NCBI GenBank assembly: GCA_023055425.1
Contig: JALGPY010000004.1
Coordinates: 111,579,504-111,643,503 of the forward strand
Length of the DNA stretch: 64,000 bases
Source of the DNA: Linanthus parryae
Lineage: Eukaryota; Streptophyta; Magnoliopsida; Ericales; Polemoniaceae
Direction of reading: 5' to 3'
The notes under the pieces are model-generated. The model saw only the letters and a program-made list of their open reading frames with translations. It was not told the DNA's origin and did no database searches. A program made the translations under genes and the position numbers. Of this stretch, positions 1 to 12,900 are shown one piece after another; within the stretch, counting starts at the first letter, position 1; each line of letters opens with the position of its first letter.

Positions 1-605
1 ACAGCTTGCCACAATCTAAAGACTCCCAAGACAAAAGAACACATGAGCGCTATTGTTTGAATGGGCTATCATTCACAGGAACCTGACATGCACTTGTTCC
101 ATCATATATATCAAATTAGCAAATACAAGATGGCAAAAAGTCCTCAAAGAGAAACTTCAAGGAAAAAAAGGCTACTTCAAGATTAACTGCCTCGTCACAT
201 TATAGAAGGCAACAATTCCAGCACAGTGTAAGCGTATGGTTAAGGGTATGCAAAATAGAGAATAAGCTTAATTCTGTACCGGATTATTTTCTTAACATCT
301 CAACCTTATAGGCTTCTATTATTCAGTTAAATTAAAATTACACGTATACAAATCCAGTGATATGCCAAAGAAACTAGTTCACCTCAAGAATCTAAAACTC
401 ATGGGACCCAATTACTCCAGGACCGGCCTCAAGAAACACAGTTACAGAATTACTGATTGTTTCCGTCCGTCTCACAGGATTAACCGTAATAAACCATCAA
501 CCCTAAAAGAATTGCTAAAACTGTCAATACATGTGCTGAACTCGCTGGGACAGGTACATGTTTGTCCTAATTAATCCGCATCCTTTACTTTCTATGAATC
601 GATAA
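1..605. other. POL2 intron sequence, no element recognised
   Basis: This AT-rich stretch lies 3' (in gene orientation) of the last POL2 exon in the window. I searched the minus strand for the continuation of the polymerase domain after the exon ending at 983 and did not see it, so it should be intron. The short open frames here have no recognisable protein character. Confidence 0.6.
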
Positions 606-607
606 TA

Positions 608-878
608 TTCCCTCCGTCCCAAAATGTTTTTCCTGTTTGCCAACTTGGCTTGTCCCAAAATTGTGTCTTTTTTGAAAACACAACCATTTTTACCACTACA
701 TTTTCCACTACTAACCTTCATTAATTACATAATAGTAGTCTTTCTATATGGATCCACATGTACTATCATCATTAATATGTAAGGGTAATTTTGGTAGTGC
801 ATGGTTATTTTGTCATCTTTTCCCACTATTTTATGTGTGAAAAGCCAAACAAGACAAACAAAATGGGACGGAGGGAGT
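608..878. mobile_element. Stowaway-type MITE
   Basis: A 271-bp element bounded by near-perfect inverted repeats: the left end reads TTCCCTCCGTCCCAAAATG and the right end is its inverse with few mismatches. A TA dinucleotide flanks each side (606-607 and 879-880), as expected for Tc1/mariner-type insertions. The CTCCCTCCGTCCC terminus is a hallmark of plant Stowaway MITEs. It has no coding capacity and lies in a POL2 intron. Confidence 0.85.
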
Positions 879-982
879 AATATGATTCACTGTGAGCAAG
901 AATCTTAATCATCTCATATGACTGGCAGGAAGAGAATAAATAAGTGGGGCTAATGCACCCAGTATTTCTATGCAATAGTTAC

Positions 983-3900
983 CTTCGGCTCGCAAGCAAC
1001 TATATATTGGCAGCGAAGACCTTTATCCTTCACCATTGCGTCACCAAGAAAATCAGCAAGTCGTTTCGCGGTAGTTACTGCACATGACTTTTGTTCTCCA
1101 TATTCAGTCAAGGATTTGCTCATTGTGCTTGATTCTGATATGTAATCAAGCAACTCACTGTCTGCAATATCCTTCCCTTCATTCTGGAAAAGTAAAATTT
1201 TCATTATTTTCCTTTCTGTTTTACCCAACTTATCACTGTAATATAACTTTTCATTCATGTAATAAGCTGTCTAAACTTCTACTTAACACGATCGTATGAA
1301 GTTTCAATACTAACATCAAAAAGATCAAGCCAACTGTTTTATTATTCCCGTTCTGTTTGACCCAATTGTCGCTATAATATAACTTTTCATTCATGTAATA
1401 AGCATGTCAAAACTTAACTTGACATGCACGAATGAAGTTTTCACACTTACATCAAGAAGATCAAGCCAACGGTTGGCAACAGCAGCAACTGCAGAGTAGC
1501 ACTCCTCCAAGCTTGAACCATGAAGAAATTTGTCAAAAAGCTCAGCCTGCCAAACACGAGGGGCATGAGAAAAAGACTGACTACATCTGAAATGTTTAAA
1601 AGGAAAACACCAGAAAATATCATAGCAAGGGTGGTATCATACAAGCCATGACTATGTTTCGTGTTCATATCTCATGTCCTCATACTGAATCATGCATATA
1701 TTTTCCCGGAGGTAGAAAAGAAGGTTTACCTCTCTCTCGCTCTCACTTATTATGAAAAACAATAGATGAGAACAAGAAAGGATGGGTTGCATACAGTATG
1801 CATTTATAAATTATTCGGCCAAGAACAGCAAATATCCAGAGTTGCAGAGTTTTCAGTATTCACCATTGTCACAGCTATCAGAAATAATGCTCAACATAAC
1901 CGCTACGAACAGGATCGGATCAAAGTCCAAAAGACAGATCAAATATTTTTCACCCATCTGATAGGCACGGAGAAGTCCCACCCATTTTTTTCCTCACTCA
2001 GTTCGTAGTAAAGCATGTACCGAGTCAAGAACATAAACCGGGCTGCCTAAAACCAGGCTCCATCCAACAATTCAAATGTTGAGTATCATGTGTGAGCGGA
2101 GTGTCCTTGTCCCACGTCAGAGTGGTGAAGATTTGAGTGGTAAATATAGTAGGATTTGGTCCTAACTTATAAGGTTGACCTTTTGGTTAAGTAAGTGCCC
2201 CACATCCTAGTATGGTGCAACCTCATCAGTAAGTGGGTGTCCCAAATTGCTATCTCCCTACAACCCTCTCCAAGCAGGTGAACAGGCAGGAGAAACCCTG
2301 ACTCTTATTTAAGCAGAAGGTCACGCGGCTGAGCTTTTGAAAGGGCCACATTCTGTAGATTTCTACCCCAGTCGTATAAACATGCATTTGTGTGAGGGCT
2401 TTAAAACGACAAGGTGCATTAACAATGTGGATTGTAAAAAATCTGTGGAGAAAATACCACCTCCCCAGCCAGGAACTGTTGGGGTGGAGCCCTGGTTCAT
2501 GGGCGACCCGTTTTATGAATCGACCCGGTTCATGTTTTGCTACGACCCGAAAAGGGAGACATGATTCGTGGAGCGAAGGCTTGGGCCGGTAGGCCCAAGC
2601 CGTAGCGATCACGAACATGTCTCCGGGGGTTCGGGGGCAGCGCCCCCGAAAAAAATATTTTGACCCGTTTTGACCCGTTTGGGCTTGGATCCGGCCCGGT
2701 TTGATAGGTTGTCTATTTATAGAGTTCTTAGGGTTCGTAGCATGTTATGTTGAGCGTTCTGGTTTCGCTTGTAATTCTCTCTGAGACGATTCGTCTGTTT
2801 TAGTGAAATCTCTGCAACTCCGTGGAAGTAGGCTGTTTTGCCGAACCACGTAAATCTGTGTGTTTCGATTCTTTCTTTCTGCATATTTTTTCGTTTTTCT
2901 CAACAACTGGTATCAGAGCCAGGTCCGCTAGGGTTTGGGAAAAACGATGGCAGATGAGATGAAAGGTTCTGGAATTGAAAAGTTCGATGGCACAGATTAT
3001 GCGTACTGGAAGATGCAGATAGAGGACTATCTGTATGGGAAGAAACTGCACGCTCCACTGGAGGGGGTAAAGCCTGAAGCCATGAAGGAGGAAGACTGGA
3101 AGGTTATGGATCGACAGGTTTTGGGCATTATTCGGTTGACGCTGTCAAGGTCGGTTGCGCACAACGTTATTAAGGAGACTACTACAGCTTCGCTGATAAA
3201 GGCGTTGTCAGGAATGTACGAGACTCCGTCTGCTAATAACAAGGTGTACTTGATGAAGCGTCTGTTCAATCTGAAGATGACAGAAGGTATGTTGGTTGCT
3301 CAACATCTTACTGATTTCAATACAATTACGAATCAATTGTCTGCTGTTGAAATTAACTTTGATGATGAGGTTAGGGCTTTGATACTATTAGCGTCATTAC
3401 CTAATAGTTGGGAATCTATGCGAACTGCTGTTAGTAATTCTGCTGGAAAAGAAAAGTTGAAGTATGATAACATACGTGATTTAATTCTGGCTGAGGAAGT
3501 GCGTCGTAAAGATTCTGGTGAACCTTCGGGTTCAGCCTATAATGTTGATAATCGTGGCAGAAGCAACGAAAGGAATGATAATAATAATCGGGGAAGATCA
3601 AAATCTAAGCATGGAGGTACCAGTCGTGGAAAATCGCAGACAAGGGATGGAAGCACGGTTAATTGCTGGAACTGTGGTAAATCAGGTCACTTTAAGAGTG
3701 ATTGTAAGGCACCGAAGAAAAACAGAGGAAAGTCTGGGAATTCGGTGAATGCAGTCAGTGATGAAATTCAAGATGCTTTACTTCTTGCTGTGTATAGTCC
3801 CGTTGATGATTGGATATTAGATTCGGGTGCTTCTTTCCATACTACCTCGCACCGTGAAATTATGCAGAACTATACTGCTGGGGATTTCGGAAAGGTGTAC

Positions 3901-6900
3901 TTGGCAGATGGGGAGCCGCTGAATATTGTTGGTCAGGGTGATATTGACGTCAAGCTTGCAAGTGGTTCTGTATGGACTTTGCGGAAGGTGAGACATGTTC
4001 CTGAACTGAAGAAGAATTTGATATCGGTGGGACAGCTTGATGATGATGGTAACTCTGTGGTCTTCTCAAGTGGTGCATGGAAGGTTTTGAAAGGTTCCAT
4101 GATACTTGCTCGTGGTAAGAAAACAGGAACTTTGTACATGACTTCAGGACCGAGTGATACAGTAGCAGTTGCTGAAGCTGAGCAAGACGCTGATTTGTGG
4201 CATCGCAGACTTGGTCATATGAGTCATAGAGGTATGAAGATATTGCAGTTCCAAGGTAAGCTCTCAAAGCTGAAGTCTGTTGATTTGGGTATTTGTGAGA
4301 GCTGTATTATGGGAAAGCAGAAGAGAGTCAGTTTCTTGAAAGGCGGCCGTGCCTTGAGATCAAGCAAGCTGGATCTCGTGCACACAGATGTGTGGGGTCC
4401 TTCACCAGTAGCGTCGCTAGGAGGATCTCAATACTATGTCACTTTCATTGATGATTTCAGTAGGAAAGTATGGGTTTATTTTATGAAAAATAAATCTGAT
4501 TTATTTGAAACTTTTAAAAAGTGGAAAGCCATGGTTGAGACTGAAACGGGTTTGAAATTGAAGTGTTTGAGATCTGATAATGGTGGAGAATACATTGATG
4601 GTGGACTTAAGGATTATTGTGCTACGTATGGAGTTAGACTCGAAAATACTCTTCCCGGGACACCACAACAGAATGGTGTGGCTGAGCGCATGAATAGGAC
4701 CATCAATGAGAGAGCTAGAAGCATGAGGCTTTGTTCTGGATTACCGAAGACTTTCTGGGCAGATGCAGTTAGCACAGCGGTTTATTGCATAAACCGTGGA
4801 CCTTCAGTTCCGTTGGAATTCAGATTGCCTGAAGAAGTATGGAGCGGAAAAGAGGTTAGTTTTGATCATTTGAAAGTTTTCGGTTGTGTTTCTTATGTTC
4901 ATATTGATGCTGCCAGACGTAGTAAGCTAGATGCAAAGTCCAAGATTTGTTTCTTTATTGGCTATGGAGATGCACAATTTGGTTACAGATTCTGGGATGC
5001 TGAGAACAGAAAAATTATAAGAAGCAGAGATGTGATCTTCAATGAGAAGATGATGTATAAGGATAGGGCGAGTGTTGCTATTGATAGAGAGGATAAAGTC
5101 CCAGCTACTCCTTCGTATGTTTGTCCTGATATTCTTGAGGATGTCACTCCCAGTGATGATGTTCCGCAGGATCAGTCTAGTGTGCCTGACACTACTGAGT
5201 CACAACCAGTTGCAAAGGACAAGAACACTCCTCTGAAGACCTATGTTAGAACTCGGGTGGGGACTAGGAACAGAAAGGTCCCAGAGCGTTACTCCCCTAG
5301 TCTTAATTATATATTGTTGACTGATGCTGGTGAGCCTGAGACTTATGCAGAGACTTTGCAGGATGTTCACTCTAGCAAGTGGGAGTCAGCAATGAATGAT
5401 GAGATGGATTCCTTACTTCGGAATCAGACATGGGAGTTAACTGAACTTCCAACAGGGAAGAGGGCACTTCATAACAGGTGGGTATATCGTGTGAAGAATG
5501 AATCTGATGGAAGTAAACGGTATAAGGCAAGACTTGTTGTGAAGGGGTACCAGCAGAAGCAGGGAATTGATTATTCTGAGATATTTTCACCTGTGGTAAA
5601 GCTTACAACTATCAGGTTGGTGCTGAGTATGGTTGCTCAAGAAGACTTACATCTTGAGCAGTTAGATGTAAAGACTGCATTCCTTCATGGTGACTTGGAT
5701 GAAGAATTGTATATGCATCAGCCAGAGGGTTTCGAGGTACAGGGAAATGAGAATCTTGTGTGCAGGTTGAAGAAGAGCTTGTATGGTCTGAAACAAGCTC
5801 CTCGGCAGTGGAACAAGAAATTTGATAGTTTTATGTGCAGCTTAAAGTACACGAGATGTCATGCAGACCATTGTTGCTATGTTAGACAGTTTGATGGCTC
5901 CTACATTATCTTGTTGTTATACGTTGATGATATGCTGATCGCAGGATCTAGTTTGGATGAGATTAACAACTTGAAGAAGAAATTGTCTACACAGTTTGCC
6001 ATGAAGGACTTGGGCCCTGCAAGTCAGATTCTTGGTATGAGGATAGTCAGAGATAGAGCCAGAGGTACTCTGTATTTGTCCCAGACAGAGTATGTGAAGA
6101 AGGTACTAAGCAGATTCAGCATGGATCAGGCTAAGCCTGTGAACACTCCGTTGGGGGGTCATTTTAGATTGAGTAAAGATGATTCACCAAAGACAGTTGA
6201 AGAACGGGAACACATGGGTAAGACTCCATATGCCTCGGCTATTGGTTCGTTGATGTATGCTATGGTTTGTACTAGGCCAGATATTTCCCATGCAGTGGGA
6301 GTTGTGAGCAGGTACATGAGTAATCCAGGAAAGCAACATTGGGAGGCAGTTAAATGGATCTTAAGGTACTTGAGAGGTTCTTCAGACACGTGCTTATGTT
6401 TCGGTGGAGGTGCTTTGAAACTTAAGGGTTTTGTTGATGCTGATCTTGCTGGTGATCTGGATAAGAGGAAGAGTACTACAGGGTATGTGTTCACCTTGGG
6501 TGGTACGGCAGTGTCGTGGGGTTCTAACTTACAGAAGGTTGTTGCTCTTTCAACAACGGAAGCTGAGTATATTGCTATCACGGAAGCTGCAAAGGAGATG
6601 GTATGGTTGCATAGGTTCTTAGGAGAGTTGGGGAAGATACAGGAGAATGGCACGCTTCACAGTGACAGTCAGAGTGCTATTTTTCTTGCTAAAAATCCAG
6701 CGTTCCATTCTAAGACCAAGCATATTGAGACAAAGTATCATTTCATCCGTGAGTTACTTGATGATGGTCAGGTTCAGCTTGAGAAGATTTGTGGAAGTGA
6801 GAATCCAGCAGACATGTTCACAAAGGTTGTTACTGTTGAGAAACTGAAGCTGTGCGCAGCTTCAGTGGGTCTTCTTTCTTGAAGAAGATGAGTTGAGTTG

Positions 6901-9900
6901 CAGGGATGGAGCTTGATTATGTTAGGGGATGTGGTTCTGGTACATGATGTTGAACCAGTCTCCAAGTGGGAGAATTGTTGGGGTGGAGCCCTGGTTCATG
7001 GGCGACCCGTTTTATGAATCGACCCGGTTCATGTTTTGCTACGACCCGAAAAGGGAGACATGATTCGTGGAGCGAAGGCTTGGGCCGGTAGGCCCAAGCC
7101 GTAGCGATCACGAACATGTCTCCGGGGGTTCGGGGGCAGCGCCCCCGAAAAAAATATTTTGACCCGTTTTGACCCGTTTGGGCTTGGATCCGGCCCGGTT
7201 TGATAGGTTGTCTATTTATAGAGTTCTTAGGGTTCGTAGCATGTTATGTTGAGCGTTCTGGTTTCGCTTGTAATTCTCTCTGAGACGATTCGTCTGTTTT
7301 AGTGAAATCTCTGCAACTCCGTGGAAGTAGGCTGTTTTGCCGAACCACGTAAATCTGTGTGTTTCGATTCTTTCTTTCTGCATATTTTTCGTTTTTTCAC
7401 AACAGGAACTGCAATGGACTCCAACAGAATGTGGACCTACATGTATGTAATTAGTGGGATCTCTTTGAAATTCTCTTCGGACTTAGGGAATAGCGAGGAT
7501 GAGTTTCATCCTTGTACCCCTTTCAACAAAAAAATGATTTAATATTTGACCAGAAAAGCCTTTTCTTGAACATATGGGATGATATTGTAGAGTTTTATCA
7601 TGCAAGGAAAAGAAGGTTTATCGTGAAATTTTTTTGTAAGGCCAAACAAGAATCAGCACCTACACAAGCTCCGAGTTCCAGAAAAGTGATCTTTCCCACT
7701 GACCGCAATTGCTATTTAAGGCAGATCAAAAGCAGCACATGGGAGAAATCAGATTGATCAACTAATAAACAGATATTTCAGAAAGCAAGACATGCATTTC
7801 ATCCATGCTTCTGTTAGTATTCATAGCAGCAATGTGTCAATATTTCAGATCAGGAAATTGCAAATTTTAGTTAGGAGCCCTAATAAGAAAGTTTGGTTTA
7901 TAGAGAGAAAATCCTCTCTAGCTTTTCATGCTTTTCCCAACTACCAAACCGGTTTGGATCTAGTTAGTTAGATCTTGCATTTATTACGGATTGAAATCAT
8001 CTTCCCTCCTTGATTTCGAACGTTGATCATCACCCTCATCATTTTAAGATCACTCATGCCTAGGATTTGAACTACTGCCGATTCCTTCGCCAATGCTGAA
8101 GTCGCCGGAAGCCATGTCCGGTGACCCTCCAAGCACGAAGATGAACACAGTGAGCTTCACCGATGAAGACAGAGTGGTCGGAGGTCCCCCCACGCCTTAT
8201 CCTAGAAGGTCTCAGTCGGAGAAGAACAACGACTCAACCTCATCTACAGCGCCAGTAGCTCCGGATATGAAAGAGGTAGTTACAGTTCTTGGCATAGTGG
8301 CCGGAGAACTGGTACTAGCTCCATTCCCCCAGGCTTCAAAGCTACTCACTCCTATGAGGCACCATTGAAGGCACCAGATGCTCCTACAGTTCTTCATCCG
8401 AATGAGTTTCCAGTGCTCCCTGGACAGTCCGAGGTTACTCCCAAATTGACTCCCCAACCTCCTCAATTTGCTTCTTGGGTGGAGAAGACAGCAAGCAGCA
8501 TTGGCTGAGGGGTCAGACTAAGCTTCAATCCTAATGCCAAATTGGAGAATGGTAGACTTCTTATCCCTAAATATCTGGCTAGGAATAACTCTAAATTCAA
8601 GAACTGTCTTGTGGGATACACTCTTGGAAAATATTTGCATTATCATACATGAACTAGACTGTTGAGGAACTGTGGGGGAAATGTGGATTGAGAAGTGTTC
8701 AAGCTAATGATGAGGGAGTTTATTCGTTCCATTTTGACACTTTGAAGGAGAGTCTTGATGTTCTTGAAGGGGGTGGCATGTTGGCTGTAGACCTATCATG
8801 TTGCAGCAATGGGCACCTATGCTGAACATGGCTAGGGTTAACCATCAGAGAGTTCCAATTTGAATGAATTTGTACAATCTGCCAATTGAACTGTAGGATG
8901 AAGATGTTCTGAGTTATGTGTGCAGTGCACTGGGTAAGCCATTGTGTGCTGACAGAAGGACAAAAGATAGGACTAGAATTTCATATGCAAGAGTTTGCAT
9001 TGAAATTGAAGCTACTGCTACTATTCCCAAGAAGTTTAAGGCATGTGATGAGGATGGTGAAGAGGTTCAGGTTTTTGTGGATCTTCCACCACTTCCTCCT
9101 GTGTGCCAAATCTGCAAAGTCTTTGGTCGTACGTGTACCGGTGCAGTTTGGAGAGAACAGGAAAAAGCAGATGTTCAGAATGGAGGAAAAGAGGCAGCTC
9201 ACGAAGCTCAAGAAACTCAAATTGTTAAGGAGAATGGGAATGTCCAAAAGCAGAAGATTCAAGCTCCCAACAATGAGAATGACAAGAGTGCAGAACCTTG
9301 GAGAACAGTTACCAAAAACTTTGATGAAGTTTTGCTTACAGGTAGAGGTCTTGACCAGCTGGCTGCAGTGTCTGTGCTTAAACCTACTTCAAGGTTCACT
9401 GTCTTGGTAGAATCTAAAGAGGATGATCATATGGACCCTGAAAGTGATGAGGAGCAGTTAGAAGACAGTCTCCTAGCTACTACCCCAGATGGAGGAGCAG
9501 TGGCGGAGCCAGGATTTTGGAAGGGGGGAGCACAATTTATTTATTTATTGGTGAGGAGAGGGTATAGATTTCAAAAAAAAAAAAAGAGGATGGTGTAATA
9601 AATACCATGGTCTTTTTGTGTATTTATGAAAAACTAGAGGGGCAACTGTTTATATCAAATAGGTGGCACTTGTTTTTTTGTCCAAAAAAAGCTCTGCCAC
9701 TGCCAAGTTTCGAACTCAAGTAACAGTATTCACAGTAAAAATTCTTAACCGCTGGACCACAATACAATTTGTGTTAATCTGGGGGGCACACGTATATATT
9801 CTTAACAGCCCATCTAAAAAAGATCTAATAAAATAGGGGTACCCTAGTGCAACCCCCCCCCCCCCTCTACATGGCTCCGCCCCTTTCTTTAAGTTCAAAG

Positions 9901-12900
9901 TGGGAAATGGTCTCACTCTACTTACTTGTGGTATGACAGTTGGCTACCTGGTGGTCCAATTCTGCCAAATATGAATGACAGGATATTGTATGGTGAGTGT
10001 CATTATTTGCAACCAAGCATGGGTATGGCCTAGTCCTCAAGCCCATTATATGAGTGAGATCATCTACCTCACTGATTCCATCCCCCCCCCCTTCTGATTG
10101 TCCTGATGCTGTGTTATGGGAGGCTGATCATCTTGGTGCTTTTACAGTGTCCTCAGCTTGGAATATTCTTAGAGACAGAGACCAGGTGAAGTCTTGGACA
10201 CACTTATGCTGGTTTGCACTTAATGTTCCAAGAATTTATTTTATTTTATGGATTGCTGCCCAAGAGAGATTAAATACCTGTGATAGAGTGGCTGCTTGGG
10301 GGGATTAGTACAGCTGCTGCTTGCTGCTTGTGTGGTTTAGAGCCAGAATCACACACTCACCTGTTTTGTGGTTGTGATTTTGGAAATCTGGTATGGTCTT
10401 TCTTTGGGATACAACCTGGTAGCTGCTGGCAGGATTGGGTGGCTGATTTGGCTACTATATGGAAGGTTGATAATGTGAGAAACAACACTTGGAAGCTTTG
10501 CTTTGCTGCTCGTATTTACCACATTTGGGCTGAAAGGAATAGGAGAACTTTTAAGGTAGTACTAATCCAGCTTCTATTGTAATTAGAAAGATAGCTAACA
10601 TTATCGAACTAGATTGATGGATAAGGGTTTGTTAACCAACCATCACATTGTTGATCTTGTTAAGAATTGGCATATTGTGTAGTCTCTAGCTTGATGTTTG
10701 GCTAGGTGATGTAGCTTTACCTGGGAATGCCCCTTGTAAACCTGTTCTCCTTTGTTCTGTTCTATACATATTGACATTCACCCAACAAAAAGGAAATTGC
10801 AAATTTTAGAAGTACCTGAAAAACTTTGATTAGCTTCAGCTCACCCCTACGCTTGATCTCAAATCCTTTAAGTTCTGCAAGGGTTCCGTCATCATTAAAA
10901 ACAGCATATCTTTTCTTGATTAGAATTCCCTCTTCTTTGGACGCTGGAATAATCATTGCCTGTGGATAAGAAATAATACCAACATTACCAGTTAAACATG
11001 AACAACATCAAGTCCAAGAAAATAAAATTTTAACTGGGCAATTCATTGGTGACAAACTAAAAAATCCTTATTGTATATACCTTGTAGGGTCCATCCACTT
11101 CAAATTCGATTGAGCATTCACTGTGCGTCGTATATGTTTTAGTAATGGGATCTTTGAGTGTCTGCCATTATTACAGTTAGAGAGGTGATCACAAATTCAA
11201 TTATGCTTTGGATGTGAAAAACATGGTCAAGTACAGAAGGAAATGCACAAGAGAATCGCACGGGAAAGAAAGAAATTATTTGATTTTTATCAGACCTGAT
11301 ACTGATCATTGGTGTTTTTCTCTGCAACATCCACATTAAGCATAACACATGGATAAGAAATGGTCAGCTTCTTCTTTGGATCCCTGAATTGTGAAGAGCA
11401 AATAAGAAAATGTCAAAGTTTAAAGTTTGTGCTGAAGAAACCAAGTTAAGTGGAGCCATAGCAACAATATCCCACTTCAAAGTAACAGCTGCAAAAATGC
11501 TCATGGTCCTTGAAACCAAATTAAATAAGAAATTCAAGATAGACGATGAGGCTTTTAGCTGTGAATTCTTTGTATACATAATCCAATCACCATAGTCATG
11601 AAAAGAGAACCTACTGGGTCTTAAAAGTAAAGTTTTCTGGGAATGATCCAGGTAAAGCACACCAGATACCATCTGTATCTAATTCAAGTGGTCGTCCGAT
11701 TTTCTCAACAAGCAATCGGGCATTTTGAATAATTTTCGCACCAGTGTAGGTAACAACTCCAGCCATTTCCATAGAGTACCAACGTGCACCTCTGGACAAA
11801 TCAAACAGGTTATAGATATTAGATCTTAAATCACATATCAAACAGTTAGCATGAGATAATCATAAAACAGATTCAAAATAGATTGTAAACAGAAATATTA
11901 ATATGAATGTCTGCTTACTTGCGCATGACATATCCGTAAAACGAATTAAGAATACACTTGTGAGCCAATTGTAAGGAATCATAGACCACCACCATGTCCT
12001 ACAAATAATAAAAAGCATACCAGTGAACGGAATGATTTCAGTAACTCAAACTTTAAATGCATGTGAGAGGGGGGGAAATAAAGAAGAGAACTCTACATGT
12101 GCTTCTTGGATCTTAATCGAATTTCCACTGGCTTTTGCTTCAGCCAACTTTCCCTTCCATACCTTATTGAGCCCTTTGTATTCATACCTTCTATCTCGGA
12201 AGCTTAAATAAAACGAAAAATATTGCTCACTTAGCCCACCCAGTAAACTATTGCAGAAAAAGCACCTTCCTTCCATAAAATTGGTTATGAACAAATGGCT
12301 TACAATTTATAAATATAACTAAAGAATTGAAATCCACCATATTCTGAGCTCTTACCTACGAACAGTGTCAACATAAAAAGGGTTTTCTCGCATGCAAATC
12401 CCAGCTTCTCGAAGCTCAGTTACTGGCTTGTTCAGTACCCGTTTATATGCCTATTGGGAAACAAACCAAAATGTTAGAAATAGATCTGTGAAGACTATAG
12501 AGAATCGTGTGCAAAATTTATAGAGTAGAACATATATGTTTGTTCATACTTAACGCAGAAAGATCTATAATCCATAAATTATTGCTAAACTATATTGTTT
12601 TGCATTAGATTTATTTTGCAAGTTCTTTCAATACAACAGTTCGTAGGTGATGAATGTACCTTTTGGCAGTACTTCTTTAAACGTTCCTTAAGTTTTATTT
12701 GCTGCTCCATTTTAGGCAATTCAAGAAAAGATTTTGATAATCGGTCATCTCCAGCATCGATGACCTCAGACTCAATTTGCCTCTTCAGATGATAATAGTC
12801 ACTGATATTCCAGAATAAAAAGTATTATTAGTTGAAGGGACTCAAATACACCAACAGCATAAAAATCACCTATACCTTCTCTTTGCTGTGTATGTCTCGC

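Larger units (their letters stand above)
2477..7404 (+). mobile_element. Ty1/copia LTR retrotransposon (Tork/Tnt1-like), apparently complete
   Basis: A 4,928-bp element inserted in POL2 intron 24, antisense to the gene. It has two 429-bp LTRs beginning TGTTGGGG and ending CAACA, a 5-bp target duplication GGAAC (2472-2476 and 7405-7409), a tRNA-Met-type primer site, one open gag-pol frame, and a purine-rich tract just before the 3' LTR (about 6963-6975, AAGTGGGAGAAT). The LTRs differ only by about three changes near their 3' ends (T-run lengths and a CT/CA difference), so the insertion is recent. Confidence 0.97.
7871..10790 (+). mobile_element. Degenerate LINE (L1-type), internally deleted, antisense in POL2 intron 24
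   Basis: The element is bounded by a 19-bp direct repeat, AGGAAATTGCAAATTTTAG, at 7852-7870 and 10791-10809, which is a LINE-length target-site duplication. It ends in a short A-rich tail (CCCAACAAAA). Inside are an ORF1 remnant (DUF4283-like Gag region and a zinc knuckle) and only the extreme C-terminus of ORF2 (zf-RVT region). The endonuclease and reverse transcriptase are missing. The remnants carry stops and frameshifts, so it is a dead copy. Confidence 0.88.

Noticed and set aside
8093..8368. Independent host gene in POL2 intron 24
   Set aside because: It is the broken N-terminus of LINE ORF1, inside the 19-bp target-site duplication.
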